A model generated the notes under the pieces. The model saw nothing but the letters and a program-made list of their open reading frames with translations, did not search any database and was not told the DNA's origin. 64,000 nucleotides of DNA, taken from the NCBI RefSeq assembly GCF_017301635.1, contig NZ_CP071091.1, positions 6,460,001-6,524,000 of the forward strand, in the 5' to 3' direction. This document shows, one piece after another, positions 53,411-61,658 of this stretch (its first letter is position 1; the number at the start of each line of letters is the position of its first letter). Source of the stretch: Myxococcus landrumus (lineage in GTDB: Bacteria > Myxococcota > Myxococcia > Myxococcales > Myxococcaceae). Made by a program: the position numbers and the translations under genes.

Positions 53411-53938
53411 ATGACACGTCTGCGCGTGGTGGTGGCGGCACTGCTCTTGGGGCTCGCTGGCTGTGGGGGGGACTCGAACGGCGATGACGACGGAGGTGGA
53501 GGTGGCGGTGGAGGCAACAACCCACCTCCGCAAGACCTCCGCCCCAACGTCACCGGCTCCTATGCGAGCACCGGCACCATCCAAGCCGTCGCCCTCGGCC
53601 AGACGCAGTCGATGGACGTCCAGGACACCGTCCACATCAAGGCGGCCGAGAGCTCCGTGAGCAGCCTGAGCATCAGCTCCGAGACGCTGAGCTGCGACCG
53701 GAACCTCCCCGCCACCATGACAGGGGAGACCACGTTCTCCGTGGGCCAGGGCGCGTGTGAGATTGCACGCGTCCAGGACGGCAAGAACTGCGTCGTCAAG
53801 CTCGCCGTCGCCTCGGGCCAGGGCAGCCGCGCGGCCGCCGGCCCCCTGCGCCTCTCGATGCAGGGCGACTTCTCCACGACGTGCTTCCTGTTCCCCGTCT
53901 CGGGCCAGTTCACCCTGGACCTCACGGGCACGCGCTAG
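53411..53938 (+). CDS. Lipoprotein, paralogue of the previous gene
   Basis: 175 residues. MTRLRVVVAALLLGLAGC (lipobox LAGC) followed by an Asp/Gly run (DSNGDDDGGGGGGGG) and then NVTGSYASTGTIQAVALGQT, matching the N-terminus of the preceding lipoprotein's mature part. Cys-containing strands (TLSCDRN, GACEIA, NCVVK, TTCFLF) occur at similar places. The two look like a local duplication that has diverged. Convergent with the alpha/beta hydrolase gene, nine bases apart. Confidence 0.82.
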   Translation: MTRLRVVVAALLLGLAGCGGDSNGDDDGGGGGGGGNNPPPQDLRPNVTGSYASTGTIQAVALGQTQSMDVQDTVHIKAAESSVSSLSISSETLSCDRNLPATMTGETTFSVGQGACEIARVQDGKNCVVKLAVASGQGSRAAAGPLRLSMQGDFSTTCFLFPVSGQFTLDLTGTR

Positions 53939-53947
53939 ACCTTCCGC

Positions 53948-54904
53948 TCAGCGGTTGTGCACCAGCCGCAGCGGAGAACGCGCGGCCGGTGCCTGGACCA
54001 CCGAGGCCAGCGTCTCCACGGAAGCGGGGGCCACGTCGGCCACGCGCGGCGCCTCTCGGAGGAACGCCACCGCCTGCGACACCACATTCGGCGCGTACAG
54101 GATGCGGTTGTGCCCCAGTCCCTCCGTGAGCGTCAGCCGCGCACCGGGCCATGCGTGGGCCACCGCCTCGCCATCCATGACGGACACCTCGCGGTCCTCC
54201 ACGTCATGGAACACGTGCAGCGGCACATGCCCCAGGGACGGCACGAAGTGCGGCAGCGTCAGGTCCACCAGCTTCACGCTGAACTTCTTCTCGATGCGCT
54301 GCTCCATCCGCATCCACACCTCGTCCGAGAACCCCAGCTCCCGCGCGAAGGCCTGGATGCCATGGCGCGGGTCCGCGGGCGGCGACACGAACACCGCGCG
54401 CCCAACCCTCAACCCGTCCCGCATCGCCACCGCCGTCGCCGCCGCGCCCAGGGAGTGCGCCACCACCGCGCTCACCCCACCCACGGACTCCGCCACCTCC
54501 GCCACCACCTCCGCCATCTCCGGCAGCGAGCTGGTGCGCCCCGTGGACTTCCCATGCGCCGGCGCGTCGTACGTCACGACCGAGTACCCCGCCGCCACCA
54601 GCGGCTCCACGAAGGCCGTGAGCTGCCCGCCATACCCACTCCACCCATGCACCAGCAGCACCCGAGGCCCCTCGCCCCAGCTCCACATCGCCACCTCCTC
54701 GCCGCCCCACCGCAGCCGCTTCGGCTGCCCCCGCGCCAGCACCCCTTCCGCCGTCTTCGACCGACGAGGACGCATCGGCCGGCGGAACAGCCCGTCCGCC
54801 CACACCGCCGTCAGCCCCGGCGCCACCGCTCCGGAGCTCATCGCCAGCGTGCGCAGGCCCCACAGCGCCAGTTTCGCTCGAACGTTCGTGCTATTTTCAG
54901 CCAT
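53948..54904 (-). CDS. Alpha/beta hydrolase
   Basis: 318 residues. Core motifs: LLVHGWSGYGGQ (oxyanion region), YDAPAHGKS, the nucleophile elbow AVVAHSLGAAA (Ser in HSLGA), an Asp in VFHDVEDREV and a His in EGLGHNRIL. No signal peptide. Esterase or lipase activity on an unknown substrate. ATG at 54904 has AAGGAGG eight bases upstream. It is directly downstream of a TetR regulator gene in the same direction, and the start of its coding sequence contains a box matching the one before the TetR gene. Likely induced together with it by a small molecule. Confidence 0.9.
   Translation of the reverse strand: MAENSTNVRAKLALWGLRTLAMSSGAVAPGLTAVWADGLFRRPMRPRRSKTAEGVLARGQPKRLRWGGEEVAMWSWGEGPRVLLVHGWSGYGGQLTAFVEPLVAAGYSVVTYDAPAHGKSTGRTSSLPEMAEVVAEVAESVGGVSAVVAHSLGAAATAVAMRDGLRVGRAVFVSPPADPRHGIQAFARELGFSDEVWMRMEQRIEKKFSVKLVDLTLPHFVPSLGHVPLHVFHDVEDREVSVMDGEAVAHAWPGARLTLTEGLGHNRILYAPNVVSQAVAFLREAPRVADVAPASVETLASVVQAPAARSPLRLVHNR
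54881..54897 (-). promoter_or_regulatory. Candidate TetR box at the hydrolase start
   Basis: AACGTTCGTGCTATTTT (plus strand) includes most of the 10-bp palindrome CGAACGTTCG (54879-54888) inside the first codons of the hydrolase gene. It matches 15 of 17 bases of the sequence at 55557-55573 before the TetR gene. Confidence 0.4.
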
Positions 54905-54944
54905 GAAGAGGTCCTCCTTGGAGAGACACAAACCAGCGGAAAGC

Positions 54945-55544
54945 TCAGCAGTCGGAGCGGCGGGAGTCGCGCATCAGGGTCTCGAAGGCCCTGCGGGTCC
55001 GCTGCTCCGCGCGGGGGTCCTTCATCAGCCGCGCTGAATGATGGAAGCCCAGGAACATGGCGTACATCTCGTGGGCGAACTGCTCCACGTCCACCGTGTC
55101 GAGGAAGTGCCGCTCGGAGATGGCGATGCGCGCGCCCTGGGCCAGGCAGTCCAGCCAGTCGCGCTGCGTCTGCACCAGCCGGTCGCGCGCGGGGCCGGGC
55201 ACGTCGTCCAGCTCCGTGGCCGCCGCGACGAAGATGCAGCCGCCCTCCGGAACCAGCTCCTTCTCCCAGGCCAGCCACCCCTCGAAGAGGGCCCACAGCC
55301 GGGGCTCGCCTCGGGGCTGCATGAGCGCCGGGCGGATGACCCGCTCGGTGAACAGCGCCGTCGCCGCGTTCAGGATTTCGACCTGCAGCGAGGTCTTGGA
55401 ACGGAAGTGCGCGAACAGGCCGCTCTTGGAGAGCTGGAGCTCATCCGCCAGCCCGCCAATGCTCAACCCCTGGAGCCCCAGCCGGCTGGCGAGCTGAATC
55501 GCCCGCTCCAGAATCGCCTGATGGGTGAGCTCTCCCTTGCGCAT
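54945..55544 (-). CDS. TetR-family transcriptional regulator
   Basis: 199 residues. The N-terminal HTH at about 8-55 (ILERAIQLASRLGLQGLSIGGLADELQLSKSGLFAHFRSK) is typical of TetR/AcrR, here of the type that controls an adjacent hydrolase or dehydrogenase. The ligand-binding part holds the WLAWEKELVPEGGCIF region. It is expected to repress its own operon and release on binding an unknown ligand. The 6-3-6 inverted repeat three bases before the ATG (55547-55561) could give autoregulation. Operon with the hydrolase gene 40 bases downstream. Confidence 0.92.
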   Translation of the reverse strand: MRKGELTHQAILERAIQLASRLGLQGLSIGGLADELQLSKSGLFAHFRSKTSLQVEILNAATALFTERVIRPALMQPRGEPRLWALFEGWLAWEKELVPEGGCIFVAAATELDDVPGPARDRLVQTQRDWLDCLAQGARIAISERHFLDTVDVEQFAHEMYAMFLGFHHSARLMKDPRAEQRTRRAFETLMRDSRRSDC

Positions 55545-55546
55545 GG

Positions 55547-55573
55547 GCGTTTTCTAAACGCTCGTGCTTTTTT
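55547..55573. promoter_or_regulatory. Candidate autoregulatory operator of the TetR gene
   Basis: GCGTTT-TCT-AAACGC, a perfect inverted repeat, is followed at once by CTCGTGCTTTTTT; AACGCTCGTGCTTTTTT (55557-55573) matches the box in the hydrolase gene start at 15 of 17 bases. It ends three bases before the TetR ATG, so protein bound here would block translation start or the promoter. Confidence 0.45.
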
Positions 55574-55599
55574 CCGCAAGCCGACCTCGCGAAGGTGGC

Positions 55600-56040
55600 T
55601 CAGCCTTCCTGGTTGCGAAGGAAATCAGCCACTTGGGCGAAGCGCTCGTCCAGGAAGCGGCGCAGGCCCCCGGTGACACCCCGGCCATCCAGGGCCCGCC
55701 CCATGGCGCGCAGCCACGCGTCGCGCATGGCCAGGTCCACCGGAACGTGGGCGTGCCGCATCCGCAGGCGCGGGTGGCCATGCTGGGCGGAGTAGTGCTG
55801 CGGGCCGCCCAGCCAGCCGATGAGGAACAGGCCGAAGCGCTCGCGCGTGCCCTGGTTCACCCGGCCCTTCTCATCCAGCTCGTGCAGCTTCGCCAGCGCG
55901 GGCTCGTGCGCGTCCATCGCGTCGTAGAAGGCGCCCGCCAGCGCCATCACCGCGTCGTCGCCGCCGATGCGCTGATACGGCGTGTCCTCCAGCGTGGGGA
56001 CCCAATCATCCGAGGGGGGAACCTTGAGGTCTACGAGCAT
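55600..56040 (-). CDS. Truncated hemoglobin, group II (trHbO) type
   Basis: 146 residues. ATG at 56040 with GAAGGAAG upstream; an ATG at 56055 is possible. TPYQRIGGDDAVMALAGAFYDAMD is the typical globin start, GLFLIGWLGGPQHY and the RMRHAHVPVDLAMRDAWLRAM block hold the proximal His region and the conserved Trp of group II. It binds heme and probably O2 or NO in the cytoplasm. Monocistronic by its layout; neighbours are unrelated. Confidence 0.93.
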   Translation of the reverse strand: MLVDLKVPPSDDWVPTLEDTPYQRIGGDDAVMALAGAFYDAMDAHEPALAKLHELDEKGRVNQGTRERFGLFLIGWLGGPQHYSAQHGHPRLRMRHAHVPVDLAMRDAWLRAMGRALDGRGVTGGLRRFLDERFAQVADFLRNQEG

Positions 56041-56193
56041 GGCTTCCTTCAACATCCCGTGGGCGCGTGGACTTCCTCTCCCGCTCGGGAGGCTCGCCCC
56101 GACGCGCCACGCAGGGAAGCAGGAGGTCGACAGGTTGGCAGGAGGTCCATCTGTTGCCCACCGGAGAATCACCCCTCGGACAGGCCCGGGGCG

Positions 56194-57078
56194 TCAGTCC
56201 ACCCAGCGCTTCGGCCTGCGCTTGAGGGTGGTGACACCCAGTGTGTCGCAGAAGGGCTCGAACACACTTCGAGGCACCCCCCGCCACGCCACGTCCTCCA
56301 GCGTCCGCGTGCCGGGCAGCGGCGCATCCGTCACCAGCGTGGCGAGGCGGCGATACAGCAGCGCCTCCTCACGATGCGCACGCAGCGTCGCCGCGAGCTT
56401 GTCCGCGCCGCGCGGGCGCACCGACCACGTCGAGGCGTCGTCGGGAATCGCCTCCAGCTTTCCGTACGCGGACAGGAGCGACGACGCGCCCTTCTCCCCA
56501 AAGCCCGGCAGCCCGGGGATGCCGTCCGCGTCATCGCCCATCAGCGCCAGCAGGTCCGGCACGCTCGCGGGGGACACGCCCAGCTTCGCGCGCACGGCGT
56601 CCTCGTCCAGCACCTTCTCCTGACGCCGGTCCACCTGGACCACGCGCTGGCCTCGCACGCACTGCCCCAGGTCCTTGTCCGGCGTGAGCAGCCGCACCTG
56701 CTCCACCTCACCGGCCCACTTCGCCGCCGCGGTGGACAGCGCGTCGTCCGCCTCGTGCTCCTTCATCGACCACACCCGCACGCCCAACGCCGCGACGGCC
56801 TTCTCGACCAAATCAAACTGCGCGCGCAGCTCCGGGGGCACACCCTCGTCGCCCTTGTACCCGTCGAACAGCGCGTTGCGGAACGAGCGGATGGGGTTGT
56901 CGAACGCCACCGCCACGTGCGTCACGGCCTCTTCGCCGTCGTGCAGCAGCATGAGCAGCGAGGACATCACCCCCACGGTCGCCTTCACGTCCTGCCCCTC
57001 TGGCGAGGTGTGCCCCGGCCGAGGCGAGAAGTGGGCGCGGTACAGCTCATAGGTGCCATCCACCAGGTGCAGGCGCAT
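56194..57078 (-). CDS. 5'-3' exonuclease / flap endonuclease-like protein
   Basis: 294 residues. Metal-binding acidic groups appear in the family order: LVDGTYELYRAHF, AFDNPIRSFRN, EHEADDALSTAA, TPDKDLGQCV and ALMGDDADGIPGLPGFGEKG, with the helix-hairpin-helix GLPGFGEKGASSLL after it. This is the stand-alone form of the DNA polymerase I N-terminal 5'-3' exonuclease domain. It acts on flaps and gaps in DNA repair. Length is normal for the family. It lies next to the trHb gene with a 153-bp gap. Confidence 0.94.
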   Translation of the reverse strand: MRLHLVDGTYELYRAHFSPRPGHTSPEGQDVKATVGVMSSLLMLLHDGEEAVTHVAVAFDNPIRSFRNALFDGYKGDEGVPPELRAQFDLVEKAVAALGVRVWSMKEHEADDALSTAAAKWAGEVEQVRLLTPDKDLGQCVRGQRVVQVDRRQEKVLDEDAVRAKLGVSPASVPDLLALMGDDADGIPGLPGFGEKGASSLLSAYGKLEAIPDDASTWSVRPRGADKLAATLRAHREEALLYRRLATLVTDAPLPGTRTLEDVAWRGVPRSVFEPFCDTLGVTTLKRRPKRWVD

Positions 57079-57293
57079 GCCGACGTCCTACCCTTCCCCG
57101 CGCCGGGCGGCCAGCGCCGCCTGCCCTGTCACGCCGCGCGACATGCGCAAGGAGTGCCTGCCTTCGCCAGAGGCTGCCCGGCTCCTCTCCGGTCGGCTTG
57201 TGCCCGTGAGGATTGCCGGGCTGTCGGCCCGAGCACACTTCTGGACCTGGGACGCGACACCCGCGCTCCCTGGACTCCGGCTGGAGGTAGACC

Positions 57294-57653
57294 GTGCGCC
57301 CCAAGCTGCTTGCCGCGATGCTGTGCGTCTCCCTTTTCGGGTGCGCCAGTCAGAGCGTGACACCCACCAAGAACTCGCGACGAACCGAGGCCGTCGCCTC
57401 CATGCGCGCCGCCGAAAGCGCGGGCGCCGCGAGCGTCCCACAGGCCGCGCGACACCTGGAGTTCGCGCGACAACAAGTCGCCAACGGCGACCACCTGCTG
57501 TCGGCGAAGGACCCCGACCGCGCGGACCTGAGCTACCTGCAGGCGGACGCGGACGCGGACCTCGCGCAGGCACTCGCCCGCGCGGTGCCCCTGGAGCAGC
57601 AGGCACAGCAGACCACCCAACAGCTCGAGACGCTGCGGCAGAGCCCGCGCTGA
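57294..57653 (+). CDS. DUF4398-type lipoprotein
   Basis: 119 residues, start GTG at 57294 with GGAGGTAG right before it. The signal ends in lipobox LFGC. The mature protein is one helical domain (EAVASMRAAESAGAASVPQA, RADLSYLQADADADLAQALA) like DUF4398 proteins, which sit in the periplasm, are often next to an OmpA-type gene and form coiled bundles. Followed after 27 bases by such a gene, here with a similar helical N-terminal region. Confidence 0.88.
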   Translation: MRPKLLAAMLCVSLFGCASQSVTPTKNSRRTEAVASMRAAESAGAASVPQAARHLEFARQQVANGDHLLSAKDPDRADLSYLQADADADLAQALARAVPLEQQAQQTTQQLETLRQSPR

Positions 57654-57680
57654 GCCCCAGCCCCAGAGGAGACGACAGCC

Positions 57681-58760
57681 ATGGTGCGAAACAAGCGTGG
57701 ATGGAAAGCCCTCGCCGGAGCCACGTTGCTCCTGGCCGCGGGGAGCGCGAGCGCCTCTCCCCCCAAGGAACTCGAAGAGGCGCGCGCCGCCTACAAGCAA
57801 CTGGCCGCGAGCCCCCAGGGCCGCGAGAGCCCGCGCGAGGTGCAGGTGGCGAAGGCCGCGCTGAAGGCGGCCGAGACGTCCTACAAACACGAGAAGGACT
57901 CCACGCGCACGCGTGTCCTGTCCTACGTGGCCCTGCGCCGGATTGAGACCGCCGGCACCTGGGGCAACGCGAGCCTCGCCTCTCGCCAGCAGTCCGAGGC
58001 CCAGGCGGCGATTCAGCAGGCCCAGGCCCAGCAGCAGGAAGGCCAGCGCCGTCAGCAGCTCGACGCGGAGGCGCAGCGGCTGGCGCAGCAGAACGAGGAG
58101 ATTCAGCGTCAGGCCGAGAGGCGCCAGGCCGAGGAGATGGCGCGAAGCCAGGCGGAGCAGCAGACCACCGCCCAGCTCGACGCCGAGAGGAAGGCACGCG
58201 AGGAGGCCGAGCAGAAGGCGGCCGCGGCCCTGGCGGAGCTGGACAAGGCCAACAAGGACCTCAAGGTCCGCGAGGAAGCACGCGGCACCGTGCTGACGCT
58301 GTCGGGCAGCGTCCTCTTCGCCTCGGGCTCCTCGGAGCTGCTCCCCTCGGCGCGAGACAGGCTGTCGGACGTGGCGGACGTGCTGAAGGAGGGCGAGAAG
58401 CCGTTGCTCATCGAGGGCCACACGGACTCGACGGGCTCCGACTCGCTCAACGAGCGGCTGTCCTATCAGCGCGCCGAGCGCGTGAAGGACTTCCTCGTCA
58501 CCCGCGGCGTGCCCGCCCAGCGCATCGACGTGCGCGGCCTGGGCGAGTACCAGCCGGTGGCCACCAACGCCACGGCCGAGGGCCGCGCCAACAATCGCCG
58601 CGTGGAAATCATCGTCGAGCGCGGGGGCCAGCGCGCCGTCGGCGGCAGCGGTCAGCAGGACTCGAGCGGACAGCCGCAGCAGCAACAGCCCGCCGACTCG
58701 AACCCGGATGCGCAGCAGCAGCACGAGTCCCATGACTCGGGCCAGGACGTGCCGCAGTAG
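57681..58760 (+). CDS. OmpA-family protein with DUF4398-like N-terminus
   Basis: 359 residues. Signal peptide (ALAGATLLLAAGSASA), a helical DUF4398-like region (25-105), a long Gln/Glu/Ala coiled coil (105-200), and an OmpA/MotB peptidoglycan-binding domain at about 205-315 (VLFASGSSELLPSARDRLSD, IEGHTDSTGSDSLNERLSYQ, LGEYQPVATNATAEGRANNR). The tail (316-359) is Gln/Ser-rich and low complexity. It probably tethers the outer membrane or the neighbour lipoprotein to peptidoglycan. Operon with the DUF4398 gene before it. Confidence 0.92.
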   Translation: MVRNKRGWKALAGATLLLAAGSASASPPKELEEARAAYKQLAASPQGRESPREVQVAKAALKAAETSYKHEKDSTRTRVLSYVALRRIETAGTWGNASLASRQQSEAQAAIQQAQAQQQEGQRRQQLDAEAQRLAQQNEEIQRQAERRQAEEMARSQAEQQTTAQLDAERKAREEAEQKAAAALAELDKANKDLKVREEARGTVLTLSGSVLFASGSSELLPSARDRLSDVADVLKEGEKPLLIEGHTDSTGSDSLNERLSYQRAERVKDFLVTRGVPAQRIDVRGLGEYQPVATNATAEGRANNRRVEIIVERGGQRAVGGSGQQDSSGQPQQQQPADSNPDAQQQHESHDSGQDVPQ

Positions 58761-58783
58761 ACCGCGAGGTTCTCCATGGCAAC

Positions 58784-58830
58784 GTGCTCTGGACCTTCGG
58801 GTGGCTTCAGCGCCCGAGGGTCCGGAGCAC
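58784..58830. terminator. Long hairpin between convergent genes
   Basis: GTGCTCTGGACCTTCGGG and CCCGAGGGTCCGGAGCAC pair over 18 bp, the two deviations being G-U pairs on the plus-strand RNA, with an 11-base loop. It lies between the OmpA-type gene (ends 58760) and the convergent GDPD-like gene (ends 58844). Likely bidirectional terminator; no clear U-tract. Confidence 0.65.
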
Positions 58831-58843
58831 GGTCACGTCCGCG

Positions 58844-60469
58844 CTAGTCGTGGTACCAGTCGCCGATGAGTTGCAGGAAATCCATCCCGAACTCGATGAA
58901 CTTGGCCTGTTCCGTTCCGCAGGCATTCAACCGCTGGCAGATGTTCCTCTTGGTCTCCAGGGATGCTCCGGTGAGGTTGTACTTGCGCCAGACGCAATCC
59001 AGGTTCCCCTCGCTGAACGGTTGGTCCAGGAAGCCACGCGGGCCAATAGGCGTCGCCTGCTTCGCGACGATGAACTTGGCGCCGAGGCCGCAGAAGTCCG
59101 TCAGGACCTGGATGCGGAGCGGCTTTCGCTCCTTGGGCAGCCGCTCGGCCTTCATCTCATCGAAGAGCCACAGGAGTTTTCGCAACCTCGCGCACTGGAT
59201 GGACTGCTCGACGGTCAATGCCTGCCGGGTCTCAATCCATTCTCCGAGCGTGCCGAGCTGGATGGGGCTTTCCAGCGGATAGGCTTCGACGCCTGGCGCG
59301 AGCGTGACAATCTTCCCCTTGAACTTCCCGCTGTACATCATCTGGAGCAGCCCGGGGAAATGCAGGCCGTAGCGGACCTCCAGCAGCTCTGACGTATCGG
59401 GGGAGTCCGGGCTCCCGCCATAGACGACGCTCGAGAGCAGGGTCTTGTTCTCGTTCCAGGCCTTGTCGTGCGCATCCTTGGGCGCGGACGACCCGTTGAA
59501 GAGGGCCACCTGGTAGATGCTGGGCCTCTGGCACGACTTCAGGAACCGGCTGACGACCCGCTCGACGGACCGCCAGCGGCCCAGCACCTGGTCCTTCTCC
59601 GGCTGAAGGGCGTTGGAATTGAAGGCGAGGTTCGTGTCCTTCATCTCGACTTCCAGCCGGAGCTGTCGCTCTTCACCCTGGGTCAGCCCGTGGTGCACGA
59701 GGTAGGCCTCGACAATCTGGAGCCAGCGGTCGAGGGTCATGAACCGGGTCGGCAGGTCGCCTGACGCCACATCCTTGACCTTCGCGCCGCTCAGGGGCGG
59801 GGCCACGTTCCGGGTCTGCTCCTGATGGTGCAGGGCCACGATGTTCTGGGTGTGCGTGACGATGGGAACCGCGTCCTGGCTGAACCAGACATCACACTCG
59901 ACGCCGCTCAGCTCCTTGACCCTCCAGGCATCGAGCGCCTTCACGAGCGCGGCCTGGCTGTTCTCGTCCGCGTGCGTGTAGAAGAGGCCGTCGAAGGCAT
60001 TGCGCTCGAAGACCTTGCGGACCTTCTCGAAGGTCGCCCCGTCTCCGCGGTGCGCGATGACGACGACCTTGGAGCGCAGGTTGCGCTTCTTCCATTGCGC
60101 GGTGAGGCGCTCACCGAGCTGCTGGGTGATGTCATCGTCCGGATGGACCGCGCTCAGCGCCGTATAGATTTGATTGTTGAGATAGAACTGCTGCTCATTG
60201 GGCTTCGGCGCGGTGCACCACTGACTCAGCAGCGAGAAGCACCCGAGGATGGCCTGGTCGAGCGATGCGGCGATGGCAGGGGCATTCGGGAACTGCGCCA
60301 CCGCGCCCCGCTTGAGTCGACCACTGATGCGGTTCAGCTTGCGCAGCTCCCTGTTGGCCAACAAGGTACTCGCCACCCCAGCCCGCCACTGATTGTCGAG
60401 GGAGGCCCAGAGCGTCGGGTTCTCCGCGATCTTCACGTCGAGCTTCGCCGGGTCCCATACGTCGGCCAT
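58844..60469 (-). CDS. Glycerophosphodiester phosphodiesterase-like protein, atypical
   Basis: 541 residues, no signal peptide; ATG at 60469 with GAGAGG upstream. A helical region of about 130 residues comes first. Then VVVIAHRGDGATFEKV (His140, Arg141), GVECDVWFSQDAVPIVTHTQ (Glu191, Asp193, His206), which is the metal and catalytic core of GDPD-type TIM barrels; the usual P-E-N-T after HRG is missing. The C-terminal half holds LRLEVEMKDT, a late GLHFPGLLQMMYSGKFKG region and unrecognised sequence. The substrate may not be a glycerophosphodiester. The codon use looks less extreme than in neighbours, so transfer is possible. Confidence 0.75.
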   Translation of the reverse strand: MADVWDPAKLDVKIAENPTLWASLDNQWRAGVASTLLANRELRKLNRISGRLKRGAVAQFPNAPAIAASLDQAILGCFSLLSQWCTAPKPNEQQFYLNNQIYTALSAVHPDDDITQQLGERLTAQWKKRNLRSKVVVIAHRGDGATFEKVRKVFERNAFDGLFYTHADENSQAALVKALDAWRVKELSGVECDVWFSQDAVPIVTHTQNIVALHHQEQTRNVAPPLSGAKVKDVASGDLPTRFMTLDRWLQIVEAYLVHHGLTQGEERQLRLEVEMKDTNLAFNSNALQPEKDQVLGRWRSVERVVSRFLKSCQRPSIYQVALFNGSSAPKDAHDKAWNENKTLLSSVVYGGSPDSPDTSELLEVRYGLHFPGLLQMMYSGKFKGKIVTLAPGVEAYPLESPIQLGTLGEWIETRQALTVEQSIQCARLRKLLWLFDEMKAERLPKERKPLRIQVLTDFCGLGAKFIVAKQATPIGPRGFLDQPFSEGNLDCVWRKYNLTGASLETKRNICQRLNACGTEQAKFIEFGMDFLQLIGDWYHD

Positions 60470-60641
60470 CGGTACACCTCTCGCGTTCTCAGGTCGAACC
60501 GGTGCGTGTCTGCAAGCAGTGCACCACGCGACAGTCCGAGCGGCCTCGCCGGAGCGGGACACCGGCCGCGTGCACGAGGGACGCAATGACAGGTGGGGGC
60601 GTTCGACCAGGACGCGCTAGCCTCCAGGCCCCGCTCCCACC

Positions 60642-61232
60642 ATGGACTCCGACAACCCCATCGTCCTGCTCCTCACCGAACGGCTGCGCATCACCCAGAT
60701 GCCACCGGATGGCGCCGCCCGCGTCGTGGCCTACTACGAGGACAACCAGGCCCACCTGGACCCCGTCTCGCCCTCCCGCCCCGCCCACTTCCACACCACG
60801 ACGTACTGGCGCACGCGGCTGGCCCAGGACCTGGAGGACTCGCGCCGGGACCTGGCCCTTCGGCTGGTGATGCTCCCCCGCTCGGAGCCGCCCTCGTCCG
60901 CGCCCGTCATCGGCAACATCACCCTCACGCACATCCGCCGAGGCCCCTTGCAGGCCGCGGACCTGGGCTATGGCCTGGACTACCGCCATGAGGGTCACGG
61001 CCTCATGACGGAGGGCCTTCGCGCCGTCTGCGCGCATGCCTTCACCACCATGGGCCTGCACCGCATCCAGGCGAACCACCTCCCGGAGAACCTCCGCAGC
61101 GCCGCGGTGCTGCGCCGGCTGGGCTTCACGGTGGAGGGCTACGCCCGCGACTTCCTGCGCATCAACGGCCGCTGGAGGGACCACGTGCTGACCTCCCTCA
61201 CCGCCCCCGAGCGAGACTCCACCGCCGGGTAG
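60642..61232 (+). CDS. GNAT-family N-acetyltransferase (RimJ/RimL-like)
   Basis: 196 residues. Begins VLLLTERLRITQMPPDGAAR, as in the RimJ/RimL type; the acetyl-CoA binding region is DLGYGLDYRHEGHGLMTEGL, then AHAFTTMGLHRIQANHLPENLRSAAVLRRLGF, and EGYARDFLRINGRWRDHVLT at the end. It transfers acetyl from acetyl-CoA to an amine of a protein or small molecule; acceptor unknown. The 172-bp gap from the divergent GDPD-like gene is likely to hold both promoters. Confidence 0.93.
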   Translation: MDSDNPIVLLLTERLRITQMPPDGAARVVAYYEDNQAHLDPVSPSRPAHFHTTTYWRTRLAQDLEDSRRDLALRLVMLPRSEPPSSAPVIGNITLTHIRRGPLQAADLGYGLDYRHEGHGLMTEGLRAVCAHAFTTMGLHRIQANHLPENLRSAAVLRRLGFTVEGYARDFLRINGRWRDHVLTSLTAPERDSTAG

Positions 61233-61322
61233 TTCACGGCAGGCACCGCGTGTCCTCCAGGTGAAAGAGACACTGGCGAGGACGGCGGACAGCTCCTACA
61301 GATGCGGCCAGGAGGTGGAACC

Positions 61323-61649
61323 GTGGCGTATCTGTTCCTGCTGGCCGCCATCGCCAGCGAGGTGGTGGGAACCAGCCTGCTGAAGTCCACGCAGGGCTTC
61401 ACGCGGTTGTGGCCCACCGTGGGCTGCCTCACCGCGTATGCCGTGGCCTTCGCGCTGCTGGCGCAGGCCGTGAAGCAGGTGCCCGTGGGCGTGGCCTACG
61501 CCATGTGGTCGGGGCTGGGGACCGCCGCCATCGTCACCATTGGCGTCGTCTTCTTCAGCGAGCCCCTGAGCCCCGTCAAGCTGCTGGGCGTGGGGCTCAT
61601 CATCGGCGGCGTCATCCTGCTCAACCTGGGCGGCGGTGGAGCCCACTGA
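61323..61649 (+). CDS. SMR-family small multidrug transporter (EmrE-like)
   Basis: 108 residues from the GTG at 61323, placed at the right distance after AGGAGGTGGAACC; an ATG at 61302 overlaps that site and is unlikely. Four membrane helices; the first has the essential Glu (Glu13 in AYLFLLAAIASEVVGTSLLK), and STQGFTRLWPTVGCL, YAMWSGLG and the last helix LLGVGLIIGGVILLNL fit EmrE/SugE. Proton-driven efflux of small cations as a dimer. Convergent with the S9 peptidase, nine bases apart. Confidence 0.95.
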   Translation: MAYLFLLAAIASEVVGTSLLKSTQGFTRLWPTVGCLTAYAVAFALLAQAVKQVPVGVAYAMWSGLGTAAIVTIGVVFFSEPLSPVKLLGVGLIIGGVILLNLGGGGAH

Positions 61650-61658
61650 GCTCCGCGC

